Shown: in pieces, positions 42,576 through 51,298 of the stretch
Layout of the letters: every line of letters starts with the position of its first letter
Position numbering within the stretch: the stretch's first letter is position 1
Assembly (NCBI RefSeq): GCF_018866245.1
Contig: NZ_CP076458.1
Span: forward strand, 3,356,322-3,420,321
Origin: Novisyntrophococcus fermenticellae
Lineage (GTDB): Bacteria > Bacillota > Clostridia > Lachnospirales > Lachnospiraceae
Direction of reading: 5' to 3'
DNA length: 64,000 nt
Made by a program: the position numbers and the translations under genes
Notes under the pieces: model-generated
The model's input: the letters and a program-made list of their open reading frames with translations, nothing else
Database searches by the model: none
Told to the model about the DNA's origin: nothing

Positions 42576-43907
42576 TTAATCTGCCGGTGTATCATCCTTT
42601 GGCACAATCAGGTTTAAAATAAACACAACCAGGAAAGAGACCATCAGAGAACTTCCCAGTACATTCTTAAGCAGCTGCGGGCAGAACTGAAGTATTTCGG
42701 GAACCGAATCAATGCCTACGCCAATTGCAAGTGAAATACCCACGATCATTTTATTCCTGTAATTCAAAGGCTGCTCAGTCAGTAACTGGATACCAGACAT
42801 TGTAATTGCTGCGAATACAGTTACTGTAGCACCGCCCAGTACCGGCTGCGGAATTGTTGCCATCAGTGCACTGAATTTAGGCGAAATACCGGCTGCCAGC
42901 ATAACCATAGCTACTAAAAAGAAAACCCTCTTGGCAACTACCTTTGTGGTACAGATCAAACCGACATTCTGACTGTATGGATCCGTAGGAAGACCCCCGA
43001 TACAGGCACCAATCATACCACAGATACTTTGTCCTTTGATGGCACCACCAAGTTCCTTATCGGTTGCCTGTCTGTTAAATCCACCCATTGCAGTGGAAGA
43101 AACATCTCCGATCGTCTGTACAGCTTGTACTATATACATTAAAATCATCATAATAATTGCATCAGGATGAAATTCCAGTCCAAAATAAAACGGCCTCGGA
43201 ATAGATATAATACCTGCCTGGGATAACTCCTTAAAGTTAACAATATCTCCCATAAACAAAGCCACGATATATCCTACAATAATTCCAATTAACATTCCGG
43301 ATACTTTTATATATCCTTTGCCAAACAAACTACAGGCCAGGGTTACAACCAGGGTTACTATAGCCAAAATCCAGAACTTTCCTGAACCAAAAGTCCCTCC
43401 GGCTTTTGCACCTGCTCCTCCACCCATATAGTTAATGGCCGTTTCATACAAAGACAAACCAATACTTAAAACTACAGTTCCACTGACAATTGGCGGGAAA
43501 AATTTACGTATCTTTCCAATTCCCATTCCAATAAATATAGAAGCAAAACCTGCTACCAGCTGAGAACCAAAAATTGCAGCAATACCATACTGCTCACCAA
43601 TCATGGTAAGAATCGGCATATATGCAAATGCCACTCCCATAACAGAAGGAAGGCCCATTCCGAATCCAAACACCGGATATAATTGAAGAAGTGTTGTAAT
43701 TGCTCCTATAATCATAGCCGCCTGTGTCAGCATAATCTTTTCTTCACCTGAAAGATTACATGTCGCAGCAATAAGCATCGGCGGTGTGATATTACCAATC
43801 AGCATTGCAAGAACATGCTGCATAGCCTGTGGAAATGCTTCTTTCCATGATGGTTTCCCATCCAGTTTAAAAAGTTCTGATTGCGTTGCCGTCATTTTTC
43901 TTTCCAT
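42576..43907 (-). CDS. Xanthine/uracil permease family transporter (NCS2)
   Basis: A 443-residue inner-membrane transporter with about 14 hydrophobic segments. Family features: QHVLAMLIGNITPP near the start, the substrate-site region with QTIGDVSSTAMGGFNRQ, and CIGGLPTDPYSQNVGLI, the Q/E-x-x-P-type motif of NCS2 purine permeases. The second motif suggests xanthine or uric acid over uracil. The ATG at 43907 is preferred over a GTG 24 bases upstream because of a GGAGAGGG site. No purine riboswitch was found in its ~60-base leader. Confidence 0.88.
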   Translation of the reverse strand: MERKMTATQSELFKLDGKPSWKEAFPQAMQHVLAMLIGNITPPMLIAATCNLSGEEKIMLTQAAMIIGAITTLLQLYPVFGFGMGLPSVMGVAFAYMPILTMIGEQYGIAAIFGSQLVAGFASIFIGMGIGKIRKFFPPIVSGTVVLSIGLSLYETAINYMGGGAGAKAGGTFGSGKFWILAIVTLVVTLACSLFGKGYIKVSGMLIGIIVGYIVALFMGDIVNFKELSQAGIISIPRPFYFGLEFHPDAIIMMILMYIVQAVQTIGDVSSTAMGGFNRQATDKELGGAIKGQSICGMIGACIGGLPTDPYSQNVGLICTTKVVAKRVFFLVAMVMLAAGISPKFSALMATIPQPVLGGATVTVFAAITMSGIQLLTEQPLNYRNKMIVGISLAIGVGIDSVPEILQFCPQLLKNVLGSSLMVSFLVVFILNLIVPKDDTPAD

Positions 43908-43973
43908 AACTTTTCCCTCTCCAGTATTCACAATAAAAATTAGATTTCATAATTTTTTTTGTATTTTCTTATA

Positions 43974-44002
43974 AATATAAAATATAAATCTTCTATTGTC
44001 AA
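43974..44002 (-). promoter_or_regulatory. Promoter of the NCS2 permease gene
   Basis: On the minus strand: TTGACA (43997-44002), 17-nt spacer, TATATT (43974-43979), giving a 5' leader of about 60 bases. Confidence 0.7.
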
Positions 44003-44104
44003 CCTGAAAATTATTGTATATTTGAAATTTTATTTTAGATTTTTTGATAAATTTTTATTATATATTGATAATGTTTTATTACTATCTGAAAGCACTTTTT
44101 TTTC

Positions 44105-44137
44105 GGAGCAACCCGTAGTATTATAGGGTCAAATTCC
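44105..44137. other. Unassigned inverted repeat in the 43.9-44.2 kb gap
   Basis: GGAGCAACCC (44105-44114) and GGGTCAAATTCC (44126-44137) form a two-part stem with a GCAA/CAAA internal bulge. The rest of this 327-base gap is AT-rich with only the permease promoter and the terminator at 44181-44226. Confidence 0.45.
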
Positions 44138-44180
44138 TTTTTGGGCCTTATATTATTATGTAAACTAATGTTTATGCAAA

Positions 44181-44226
44181 GACACCACAAATTAATTCCT
44201 ATTATTAGAAATCAATTTGTGGTGTC
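44181..44226 (-). terminator. Terminator after the membrane-anchored unknown gene
   Basis: GACACCACAAATT pairs perfectly with AATTTGTGGTGTC around a 20-base loop, followed by TTT in the minus direction and TTTTT in the plus direction. Likely bidirectional. Confidence 0.82.
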
Positions 44227-44234
44227 TTTTTATA

Positions 44235-45023
44235 TCACTCAAAGTTAAAACTTCTCCAGACCTTCGCCTGGCTTTCATAAACCAACTTAAAAACCTCTGC
44301 ATATTCCGGATGATTTACGTAATCATATGTAATTCCGGATGGCTCTTCATAATATCCACAATAGCCGTCTTTCTCGGACATCTTATACTGTTTATTCTTT
44401 TCTGATTGATAAGCAGGGTTTTTATTTACTACTATGTGAAATATTTCACCTGTTTCAGAAGCTCCGTTCTGATAATCACTATACTGACTACTCGCATAAC
44501 ATGTTATGACAACCGTGCCATCATCTTGTGTTTCATTCGAAAATATAACTTTACCATCCCAGGACGATGGGTAACTGAAACTGAATTTTTTTCCTTCAAT
44601 ATAGTTTTCATAGGGAACATATTCCGCTGTACTTTCCGGTATGGTAAGTACCTTTTCCTGATTTGTTCCCGCCTGCTGCTCATCAGATGAAGCTGATGAG
44701 GCTCCGTCAGTTCCATCCTTTTGAGGTGTTTCCGTTATGCCCGCCTTAGCACTTTCTTCCTTTATGGATTCCTGAAGTTTTTTATATTCATTCTGCACCT
44801 CGACTGTCTTCTCCGCAAGGTTCTTATTTAAGTTCTGGGAATAGACCACACAGACAGATAAGACTATGACTGCAAGAATCAATATGGTAATACCAAACCC
44901 TGTTACCCGGTTCATCTTCCTATCTTCATTTTGAATCTCACATGCATCTTTCCATTCATGTTCTTCATTTTCTTTATTTTCATCGTGCACTTCAGTTAAT
45001 TCAGTCTTCTCTTGTTCTTTCAT
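44235..45023 (-). CDS. Membrane-anchored protein of unknown function
   Basis: A 262-residue protein: an acidic N-terminal cytoplasmic stretch (~37 residues), one transmembrane helix (ITILILAVIVLSVCVVYS, near 45-62), a coiled-coil-like segment (KTVEVQNEYKKLQESIKEE), a Ser/Thr/Gln-rich linker and an external domain starting near 135 (FSFSYPSSWDGKVIF). The PSSW segment is seen in PsbP-like or lipoprotein beta domains, but I would not assign it. It follows the DUF3881 gene by 11 bases and is co-oriented with serS, so the three may be co-transcribed. Confidence 0.7.
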   Translation of the reverse strand: MKEQEKTELTEVHDENKENEEHEWKDACEIQNEDRKMNRVTGFGITILILAVIVLSVCVVYSQNLNKNLAEKTVEVQNEYKKLQESIKEESAKAGITETPQKDGTDGASSASSDEQQAGTNQEKVLTIPESTAEYVPYENYIEGKKFSFSYPSSWDGKVIFSNETQDDGTVVITCYASSQYSDYQNGASETGEIFHIVVNKNPAYQSEKNKQYKMSEKDGYCGYYEEPSGITYDYVNHPEYAEVFKLVYESQAKVWRSFNFE

Positions 45024-45034
45024 TCCGAATCCTC

Positions 45035-45946
45035 TCAGAAATTTATTTTTCCCATTAACCAGATAACCCCCTTAAACCGACGCCCAACTTCGGGAACCCC
45101 CACCAGATCCTTGTCATTTATACATATATCCAGCGGAATATCATTACACAATATTTGAATTAAATGCAGCTTTTCACCAGTGTATTCGTTTACCGTAATA
45201 TCATATTCCATAATATCACCCATGACATTATACTGATCACATTCAATTCCATAAGGCATAAAATACGTATCAACAATTGAAAAAACATCGTCCTTTTTGC
45301 GAATACGTCTGGAGATGGATGAATAAGTATCAATATCCTCCATAGTAAGGCTTTCCATAGCCTCTTCATCTCCATTTCTGGCTGCCGCTATCAAAGCGTT
45401 ATGCTCCTGCCAGTTCTGCTGGGATTCAGCGGTTTTTTCAGCCTTTTTTAAAGGAAGAAGAATTGTTCCGCTTTTAGCCAGGGCTGACAATGTAACAGAT
45501 GTGCGGGAGTCATGGAGCAGATCCTTGTCTTTTTCATTCAGATACTCTGCGGCATTTTGCAGGTAAAAGATTAAAGTAATTCCCACTCTGTAATCATCAC
45601 AGGCGCCGGCATATGAAACCTTATCTGAATGTCTCTCTACTACAAGATCTTCCTGACTGGTCACCTTTGATCCATTATAAAAAGGAAAGCAATAATCAAT
45701 ATGAAGATTATCCTCCTCATCCAATTCTCCACAGACTGTAAGCCCACAGTCATATCCATATTCCTTCGATATTTCTACAAACAGGCGGTGTTCCTCATCT
45801 TCAACCACTTTTCTCCTGTCGCTGCTCTTGATTACATCCTGCAACAGTTTCTCCATCTTTTTTCTTGAAGAAATATCAGAGAAACCCACGGATTTCATAT
45901 ATGCATGCAAGGAAACACCCCCTTTAAATTTTTCATTTATTTTCAT
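45035..45946 (-). CDS. DUF3881 family protein
   Basis: A 303-residue soluble protein with no membrane segment or known catalytic motif. It begins KFKGGVSLHAYMKSVGFSD and ends with a beta-rich domain (YDITVNEYTGEKLHLIQILC, then GRRFKGVIWLMG). I recognise this as the DUF3881 family found in Lachnospiraceae. Its stop side precedes the membrane-protein gene by 11 bases, and its start overlaps the serS stop by 4 bases. This tight coupling to seryl-tRNA synthetase is the only functional hint. Confidence 0.7.
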   Translation of the reverse strand: MKINEKFKGGVSLHAYMKSVGFSDISSRKKMEKLLQDVIKSSDRRKVVEDEEHRLFVEISKEYGYDCGLTVCGELDEEDNLHIDYCFPFYNGSKVTSQEDLVVERHSDKVSYAGACDDYRVGITLIFYLQNAAEYLNEKDKDLLHDSRTSVTLSALAKSGTILLPLKKAEKTAESQQNWQEHNALIAAARNGDEEAMESLTMEDIDTYSSISRRIRKKDDVFSIVDTYFMPYGIECDQYNVMGDIMEYDITVNEYTGEKLHLIQILCNDIPLDICINDKDLVGVPEVGRRFKGVIWLMGKINF

Positions 45947-47229
45947 TTGTCAGGAACCAGTTTCTCTTTTCCACCCATATAAGGCTGCAATGCTTTTGGA
46001 ATGCTGACCGTTCCATCTGCGTTCAGGTTATTCTCCAAAAACGCAATAAGCATACGCGGAGGTGCCACTACCGTATTATTCAGCGTATGAGCCAGATATT
46101 TTCCTTCTTTTCCATTTACGCGGATTTTCAGGCGGCGTGCCTGTGCATCTCCCAGATTAGAGCAGCTGCCCACTTCAAAATACTTTTTCTGTCTGGGAGA
46201 CCAGGCCTCCACATCTACGGATTTTACTTTTAAATCAGCCAGATCACCGGAACAACACTCCAGTGTACGAACCGGAATATCGAGTGTACGGAACAAATCC
46301 ACTGTATTCTTCCATAATTTATTATACCAGGCGGCAGAATCTTCCGGTTTACAAACCACAATCATCTCCTGCTTTTCAAATTGATGAATACGGTATACCC
46401 CACGCTCCTCCAATCCATGAGCTCCTTTTTCTTTACGGAAACATGGGGAATAACTGGTGAGTGTCTGCGGAAGTTCATCTTCCTGTATAATCTGGTCTAT
46501 GAACTTTCCTATCATAGAATGCTCACTGGTTCCAATCAGATATAAATCTTCCCCTTCAATTTTATACATCATAGCTTCCATCTCAGCAAAGCTCATAACG
46601 CCTGTAACAACATCACTTCGAATCATAAATGGAGGTACACAGTATGTGAAGCCTCTGTCAATCATAAAGTCTCGTGCATAGGATATTACCGCCGAGTGTA
46701 ATCTGGCGATATCCCCCATTAAATAATAAAATCCATTTCCGGCAACCCTTCTTGCAGAATCCAAATCAATTCCATGGAAAGATTCCATAATATCTGTATG
46801 ATAAGGTACTTCAAATTCCGGAATGACCGGCTCCCCAAACCTCTCTGCTTCTACATTTTCAGTATCATCTTTACCAATTGGTACAGACGAATCTATAATG
46901 TTGGGAATCACTAGCATTCTCTTAAGAATTTCGTCTTCCAGCTCTTTTTCCTTCACCGATAATTCTTCAATACGAGAAGCAGATGCTGCAACTTCACTTT
47001 TAACTTTTTCTGCTTCCTCCCGCTTTCCCTGAGCCATCAGTTTACCAATTTCCTTGGATATCTTATTTCGATCAGCCCGCAGTGCCTCAACTTCTTGCTT
47101 TATACCCCGGTTTTCCTTATCCAGCTCTATAACCTCATCAACCATTACCAATTTATGATTTTGAAATTTATTGCAGATATTTTGTTTTACCATCTCTGGA
47201 TTTTCTCTTAAAAATTTAATATCTAACAT
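45943..47229 (-). CDS. serS: Seryl-tRNA synthetase
   Basis: A 428-residue class II synthetase charging tRNA-Ser. The N-terminal ~100 residues form the long coiled-coil arm that contacts the tRNA variable arm (LDKENRGIKQEVEALRADR). The catalytic core has the class II motifs: LIGTSEHSM, the motif 2 arginine in CFRKEKGAHG with YRIHQFEKQE, and motif 3 near NGKEGKYLAHTLNNT...PPRMLIA. The ATG at 47229 has AGGAGGA 10 bases upstream. A longer frame lacks a site. No T-box was seen in the AT-rich upstream region. Confidence 0.96.
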   Translation of the reverse strand: MLDIKFLRENPEMVKQNICNKFQNHKLVMVDEVIELDKENRGIKQEVEALRADRNKISKEIGKLMAQGKREEAEKVKSEVAASASRIEELSVKEKELEDEILKRMLVIPNIIDSSVPIGKDDTENVEAERFGEPVIPEFEVPYHTDIMESFHGIDLDSARRVAGNGFYYLMGDIARLHSAVISYARDFMIDRGFTYCVPPFMIRSDVVTGVMSFAEMEAMMYKIEGEDLYLIGTSEHSMIGKFIDQIIQEDELPQTLTSYSPCFRKEKGAHGLEERGVYRIHQFEKQEMIVVCKPEDSAAWYNKLWKNTVDLFRTLDIPVRTLECCSGDLADLKVKSVDVEAWSPRQKKYFEVGSCSNLGDAQARRLKIRVNGKEGKYLAHTLNNTVVAPPRMLIAFLENNLNADGTVSIPKALQPYMGGKEKLVPDK

Positions 47230-47734
47230 TAGGTTTATGTCCTCCTGTAATTCTAAATGCATGATTTTACATTTAATTCTTCTGAATAGTTTATCCTAGT
47301 ATCTGCATTTTTTCAAGTGTTGAAACAAATTTAAGAAGAAGGTTACTATTTACCTTTAAGATATTAATATTTAAAAATGCTAAAATTAAAAGGACATTTA
47401 ATTTTTCTTTAAATTTATATTCATATAAATGAATAGATATAATCAATAGCTTACATAATATATTTACATAATATTATAAAAAATCAAATAGTATTTTGTT
47501 TTTACTATTTTAGTTCTAATTTTGTATAAAATATAAAAATAATTAAAATTTATAAAGTTATGAACATAATTACAGTATATTTCATTTTTTTGTGGATAAC
47601 TTGCATATATTTTCTATAAATATATTAATATACAGAGAACCATTCAATGGGAGCTTTACAAACATACCTTTATTAAAAGAAAAGGCAAATTCATCCAGAA
47701 TCCACCTTTTCATAATTAAAATTTAATTTTCCGA
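47230..47734. other. 505-base AT-rich intergenic region with one DnaA box
   Basis: Very AT-rich DNA between serS and the DUF4446 gene, with no open frame of note. It contains one consensus DnaA box in reverse orientation (TGTGGATAA, 47591-47599) and stretches of alternating A/T. It may hold the serS promoter. Nothing else is recognised. Confidence 0.6.
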
Positions 47735-48253
47735 TTAAATAACATCATCGCTGCTGTTATAATTAACAGCTTGTTTCAAAGCCTTTATCTCCTCTTTACT
47801 AAGCATAATATAGGATTCTCCCTTTACAATTTCCTTTATATATAAAAAGCAATTATCCCGGCTATGAATCGCATCAAAAATAAATCCAGTATTATTTCTA
47901 TCCAGCATCGCTAATGCAAAGCTTAATTTTCCTCCAACATCATCAAAAGCATCATATTTCACAATGCCATACTTACTTAATATTTTATTATGGTCTTTTT
48001 TTATCATATCGACATCAAACTGATAACCTTCATTAATCTTTATTAATTTATCGATATCCTTAAACTTTGTTGCAAATACACGTTCTAACGATTGTGCATC
48101 TTTCCCCTTCATAAAAATTTTATATTTTCTCTTCAACCGGCTTATCTGAAAGGATTGTTTTACTGTTAATATAATTAAGACACTTACCAATATCATTAAT
48201 AATATAACTATAATACCCAGATCAATCCCCAGTTTATCAAATAAATTACTCAT
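47735..48253 (-). CDS. DUF4446 family membrane protein
   Basis: A 172-residue protein with one N-terminal transmembrane helix (LGIIVILLMILVSVLIILTV, near 12-31) followed by a basic/coiled region and a C-terminal domain with VKYDAFDDVGGKLSFALAMLD, the hallmark of DUF4446. The family commonly lies next to parB in Clostridia and Bacilli, as here (15 bases after parB), but its biochemical role is unknown. Confidence 0.88.
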   Translation of the reverse strand: MSNLFDKLGIDLGIIVILLMILVSVLIILTVKQSFQISRLKRKYKIFMKGKDAQSLERVFATKFKDIDKLIKINEGYQFDVDMIKKDHNKILSKYGIVKYDAFDDVGGKLSFALAMLDRNNTGFIFDAIHSRDNCFLYIKEIVKGESYIMLSKEEIKALKQAVNYNSSDDVI

Positions 48254-48268
48254 CTGTATATTCTCCCC

Positions 48269-49204
48269 TTATCTGATTGATTCTAAAAGGTCCATAATTC
48301 TTTCCAATTCATCCTGTGAATAATACTCTATTTCAATTTTGCCCTTTTGTTTACCGCTTCTACGAATAAAAGCTTTTGTTCCTAAAATACCTTTTATCTT
48401 CTCCTCCAGATTTTTATATATTGCATCCAAAGTAAAATCCACTTGTTTATCATTTTTTTTCTTTGGATTCATAATTTCTTTAACAAGTTTTTCTGTCTCC
48501 CGAACACTTAATTTGTCATCAAATACCTTCATAGCAACAGTATATTGCATGTCCAAATCTTCTATCACTAGCAATGCTCTGGCATGTCCGGTAGAAATCA
48601 TTTCATCTACCACCATTTGCTGAACCTTATTATTTAATTTCAAAAGTCTCATGGAATTTGTAATCGTAGTTCTGCTTTTTGATACTCTTTCTGCAACTTC
48701 ATCCTGTCTGAGAGAAAATTCATCAATTAATCTTTTATATGCAATAGCTTCTTCAATAGGATTTAGGTTTTCTCTCTGAATGTTTTCAATTAAAGATATT
48801 TCAACCATTTCCTGATCCGTAAAGTTTTTTATTATGACAGGAACTTTTTTTAGTCCAACCAGCTTTGCAGCTCTCCATCTCCTTTCTCCTGCAATAATCT
48901 CATAATATTCATCTTTTTTTTGCACCAAAATTGGCTGAATAATTCCAAATTGTTTTATAGAATCGGCTAATTCCATAAGAGAATCTTCATCAAATGTCTT
49001 TCTGGGCTGTTCTCTGTTAGGTTCTATATCACTTAATTTCAGATATATATCAGCAGGTTTCTCGACTATCTTTTCCACAACCTTCTCAACAACCTTAACG
49101 TTATTATTCTCTTGATCTGTATTTTTTTCTTTCTTACCTTTCATCGCATTAGAAGGTATCAAAGAGTCTAAACCTTTACCAAGTCCTGCTTTTTTTACAG
49201 CCAT
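48269..49204 (-). CDS. parB: Chromosome partitioning protein ParB (Spo0J-like)
   Basis: A 311-residue CTPase/DNA-binding protein that loads at parS and spreads as a clamp. The N-terminal ParB domain has LSDIEPNREQPRKTF and the C-motif YEIIAGERRWRAAKL, followed by ENIQRENLNPIEEA. The helix-turn-helix (RQDEVAERVSKSRTTITNSMRLL) reads parS, and a C-terminal dimerisation segment follows. It overlaps the parA stop by 10 bases. The two perfect parS sites ~0.9 kb upstream complete the locus. Confidence 0.95.
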   Translation of the reverse strand: MAVKKAGLGKGLDSLIPSNAMKGKKEKNTDQENNNVKVVEKVVEKIVEKPADIYLKLSDIEPNREQPRKTFDEDSLMELADSIKQFGIIQPILVQKKDEYYEIIAGERRWRAAKLVGLKKVPVIIKNFTDQEMVEISLIENIQRENLNPIEEAIAYKRLIDEFSLRQDEVAERVSKSRTTITNSMRLLKLNNKVQQMVVDEMISTGHARALLVIEDLDMQYTVAMKVFDDKLSVRETEKLVKEIMNPKKKNDKQVDFTLDAIYKNLEEKIKGILGTKAFIRRSGKQKGKIEIEYYSQDELERIMDLLESIR

Positions 49205-49971
49205 TCTTCATCCCCCCTATGTAATACTTCTTCTGCCAATAATCGATAGCTCTCAGCTCCTGCCGATTTACTATCATATAATGTAATCGGCAGTCCATAA
49301 CTAGGTGCTTCTGCCAATCTTACATTTCTAGGAATAATTGTCTTATATATCATTTGGTTTAAATTTGCTTTCACATTTTCAACGACCTGAAGAGAAAGAT
49401 TGGTTCTCGCATCATACATGGTAAATACAACTCCTTCTATTTCTAAATCCGGATTTAATCTTTCTTGTACCAAATCAATTGTATGCATGAGTTGTGTTAA
49501 GCCCTCCAATGCGTAATACTCACATTGTATTGGTACTAAAACAGTATCTGCTGTTGTCATTGCATTAATAGTAAGCATATTTAAAGATGGAGGACAATCT
49601 ATAATAATAAAGTCATATTGTTCTTTCATTTGCTCAATATTACTCTTTAATATGTATTCTTTATTTTCCACTCCAATTAATTCAATTTCAGCACCTGAAA
49701 GATTTATATTTGATGGAATTAACGATAAATTGTCAATTTCTAAATCAATTATACAGTCACTGATCTCACATTCTCCTAAAAGCAGCTCATAGACTGTGTT
49801 ATTCACATTATTTTTATCTATACCCAGCCCACTTGTTGTGTTTCCTTGCGGATCAATATCAATGGTAAGTACCCTTTTCCCTGCTTCTGCTAAACATGCA
49901 GATAGATTAATTGCCGTTGTTGACTTACCAACGCCGCCTTTTTGATTTGCTATGGCTATGGCTCTATTCAA
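49195..49971 (-). CDS. parA: Chromosome partitioning ATPase ParA (Soj-like)
   Basis: A 258-residue ParA/MinD-type ATPase: deviant Walker A NQKGGVGKSTTAINL near 8-22, VLTIDIDPQGNTTSGLG, and Walker B DFIIIDCPPSLNMLT. It positions origins together with ParB. It is full length, unlike the ParA remnant at 39984-40382, and belongs to the housekeeping Soj group by its position beside parB, parS and oriC. Confidence 0.95.
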   Translation of the reverse strand: MNRAIAIANQKGGVGKSTTAINLSACLAEAGKRVLTIDIDPQGNTTSGLGIDKNNVNNTVYELLLGECEISDCIIDLEIDNLSLIPSNINLSGAEIELIGVENKEYILKSNIEQMKEQYDFIIIDCPPSLNMLTINAMTTADTVLVPIQCEYYALEGLTQLMHTIDLVQERLNPDLEIEGVVFTMYDARTNLSLQVVENVKANLNQMIYKTIIPRNVRLAEAPSYGLPITLYDSKSAGAESYRLLAEEVLHRGDEEWL

Positions 49972-50052
49972 AATATTACTCCCTTCATACCGATTAATTT
50001 TATCATTTGTTATTTATAGTATAACACTAGATAATTAAAAATTCCATGAAAA

Positions 50053-50068
50053 TGTTTCACGTGAAACA
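50053..50068. promoter_or_regulatory. parS site 1
   Basis: TGTTTCACGTGAAACA, a perfect match to the Firmicute parS consensus, embedded in a 26-bp palindrome. It lies upstream of parA. Confidence 0.95.
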
Positions 50069-50097
50069 TTTTCCATGAAATAGACAATTATAACAGA

Positions 50098-50113
50098 TGT
50101 TTCACGTGAAACA
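50098..50113. promoter_or_regulatory. parS site 2
   Basis: A second perfect TGTTTCACGTGAAACA, 45 bases from the first, at the centre of a perfect 40-bp palindrome spanning 50086-50125. Confidence 0.95.
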
Positions 50114-50166
50114 TCTGTTATAATTATTACGTACGTATGTTCGATTTTATGAGAGTATAAAATAAC

Positions 50167-50195
50167 TTGTAAATACTTGTTTTTTAGTCTATACT
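50167..50195 (+). promoter_or_regulatory. Promoter of the alpha/beta hydrolase gene
   Basis: TTGTAA (50167-50172), 17-nt spacer, TATACT (50190-50195), about 90 bases before the start. Confidence 0.6.
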
Positions 50196-50286
50196 ACTAT
50201 TATGCTGTAATAGTTCATCCAAGCGCATGATGCAAGGCTGAGCTGTTAAATTAAGTTTTAAACTCATAAAGAAGGGAGCCTGTTTT

Positions 50287-51240
50287 ATGAAATCTGTAAA
50301 GAAGAAATTGATTACGCTCAGTTTGTTGACAGGTGGGACTGTCATGACAATTCATTTATTGAATAAAGTCATTGCAGCTTCAGCAACAATTAAAAATATA
50401 CTAAACTCTGATGAAGAAGATTACTTTAAATGGCGTTATGGCAACGTCTATTATACGAAGCAAGGTACAGGCAGCCCTATACTACTTATTCATGACCTGA
50501 CGCCTTCCAGCAGTGCCTATGAATGGACAAAATTAATAAGCCAACTTTCTGAATTTCATACAGTATATACCTTGGATTTATTGGGATGTGGGAGATCTGA
50601 TAAACCCAGCATTACGTATGCAAATTATTTATATGTCCAGTTAATTACTGATTTTACAAAACAAGTAATCAAAGAACCTGTTGATATAGTAGCTACAGGT
50701 CTTTCTTCTTCATTTGCTATTACTGCATGTAATCTGCATTCTGAATACTTTAAAAAGATTATGTTGATTAATCCTGAAGATCTTGCAGTCTTGAATCATA
50801 TACCTACAAAACGCAGTAAATTTGTAAAAAGCCTGCTGGATTTACCTCTGATTGGAACCATGCTCTATTATGTGATAACATCTAAATCAAATATTGACCT
50901 TCAATTTACTGAAAAGTGGCTATATAATCCATTTCATCTATCAGATTTAGACAGTGCTGCATATTACGAGGGTGCTCATCGAGGAAAAGGAAATGGAAAG
51001 TATTTGCTTTCAAGCATTGCAGGAAACTACTCCTATATTAATATTACTCATTCTCTTAAATCTATAAATAACAGTATTTTTATATTGGGGGGTTCTGATG
51101 AAGAAGGAATTCAGGAGACAATTGCAATGTATACCGCTTTAAATACCTCTGTAGAATCAGTTCTTCTTTCAAAATCAAAACATCTGCCTCAACTGGAGGT
51201 TCCCAATGAGGTTATTAATCAGATAAAAATTCTATTTTAA
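50287..51240 (+). CDS. Alpha/beta hydrolase family protein, membrane-anchored
   Basis: A 317-residue alpha/beta hydrolase with an N-terminal hydrophobic segment that may anchor it (LITLSLLTGGTVMTIHLL). Core motifs: oxyanion region ILLIHDLTPSSSAYEW, DLLGCGRSDKP, and the nucleophile elbow VATGLSSSFAI, where the usual G-x-S-x-G ends in Ser. A late His (SKHLPQLE) could complete the triad. The reaction is not predictable. It stands alone, divergent from parA, between parS and a bidirectional terminator. AAGGGAG precedes the ATG. Confidence 0.85.
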   Translation: MKSVKKKLITLSLLTGGTVMTIHLLNKVIAASATIKNILNSDEEDYFKWRYGNVYYTKQGTGSPILLIHDLTPSSSAYEWTKLISQLSEFHTVYTLDLLGCGRSDKPSITYANYLYVQLITDFTKQVIKEPVDIVATGLSSSFAITACNLHSEYFKKIMLINPEDLAVLNHIPTKRSKFVKSLLDLPLIGTMLYYVITSKSNIDLQFTEKWLYNPFHLSDLDSAAYYEGAHRGKGNGKYLLSSIAGNYSYINITHSLKSINNSIFILGGSDEEGIQETIAMYTALNTSVESVLLSKSKHLPQLEVPNEVINQIKILF

Positions 51241-51241
51241 T

Positions 51242-51274
51242 ACAAAAGGAACTGCCCGTGGCAGTTCCTTTTGT
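51242..51274. terminator. Bidirectional terminator between the hydrolase and DUF4340 genes
   Basis: ACAAAAGGAACTGCC pairs with GGCAGTTCCTTTTGT around CGT. It serves both convergent genes and closely resembles the terminator at 101-130. Confidence 0.9.
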
Positions 51275-51298
51275 TATATTTACTATATTTCTCTTTTT

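Noticed and set aside
43908..44180. Purine riboswitch upstream of the xanthine/uracil permease
   Set aside because: The conserved purine-aptamer core (TATAAT...GTTTCTACC pattern) is missing, and the visible promoter leaves a leader of only ~60 bases.
47230..47734. T-box leader for serS
   Set aside because: No T-box sequence (AGGGTGGNACCGCG type) or terminator precedes serS. The region is plain AT-rich DNA.
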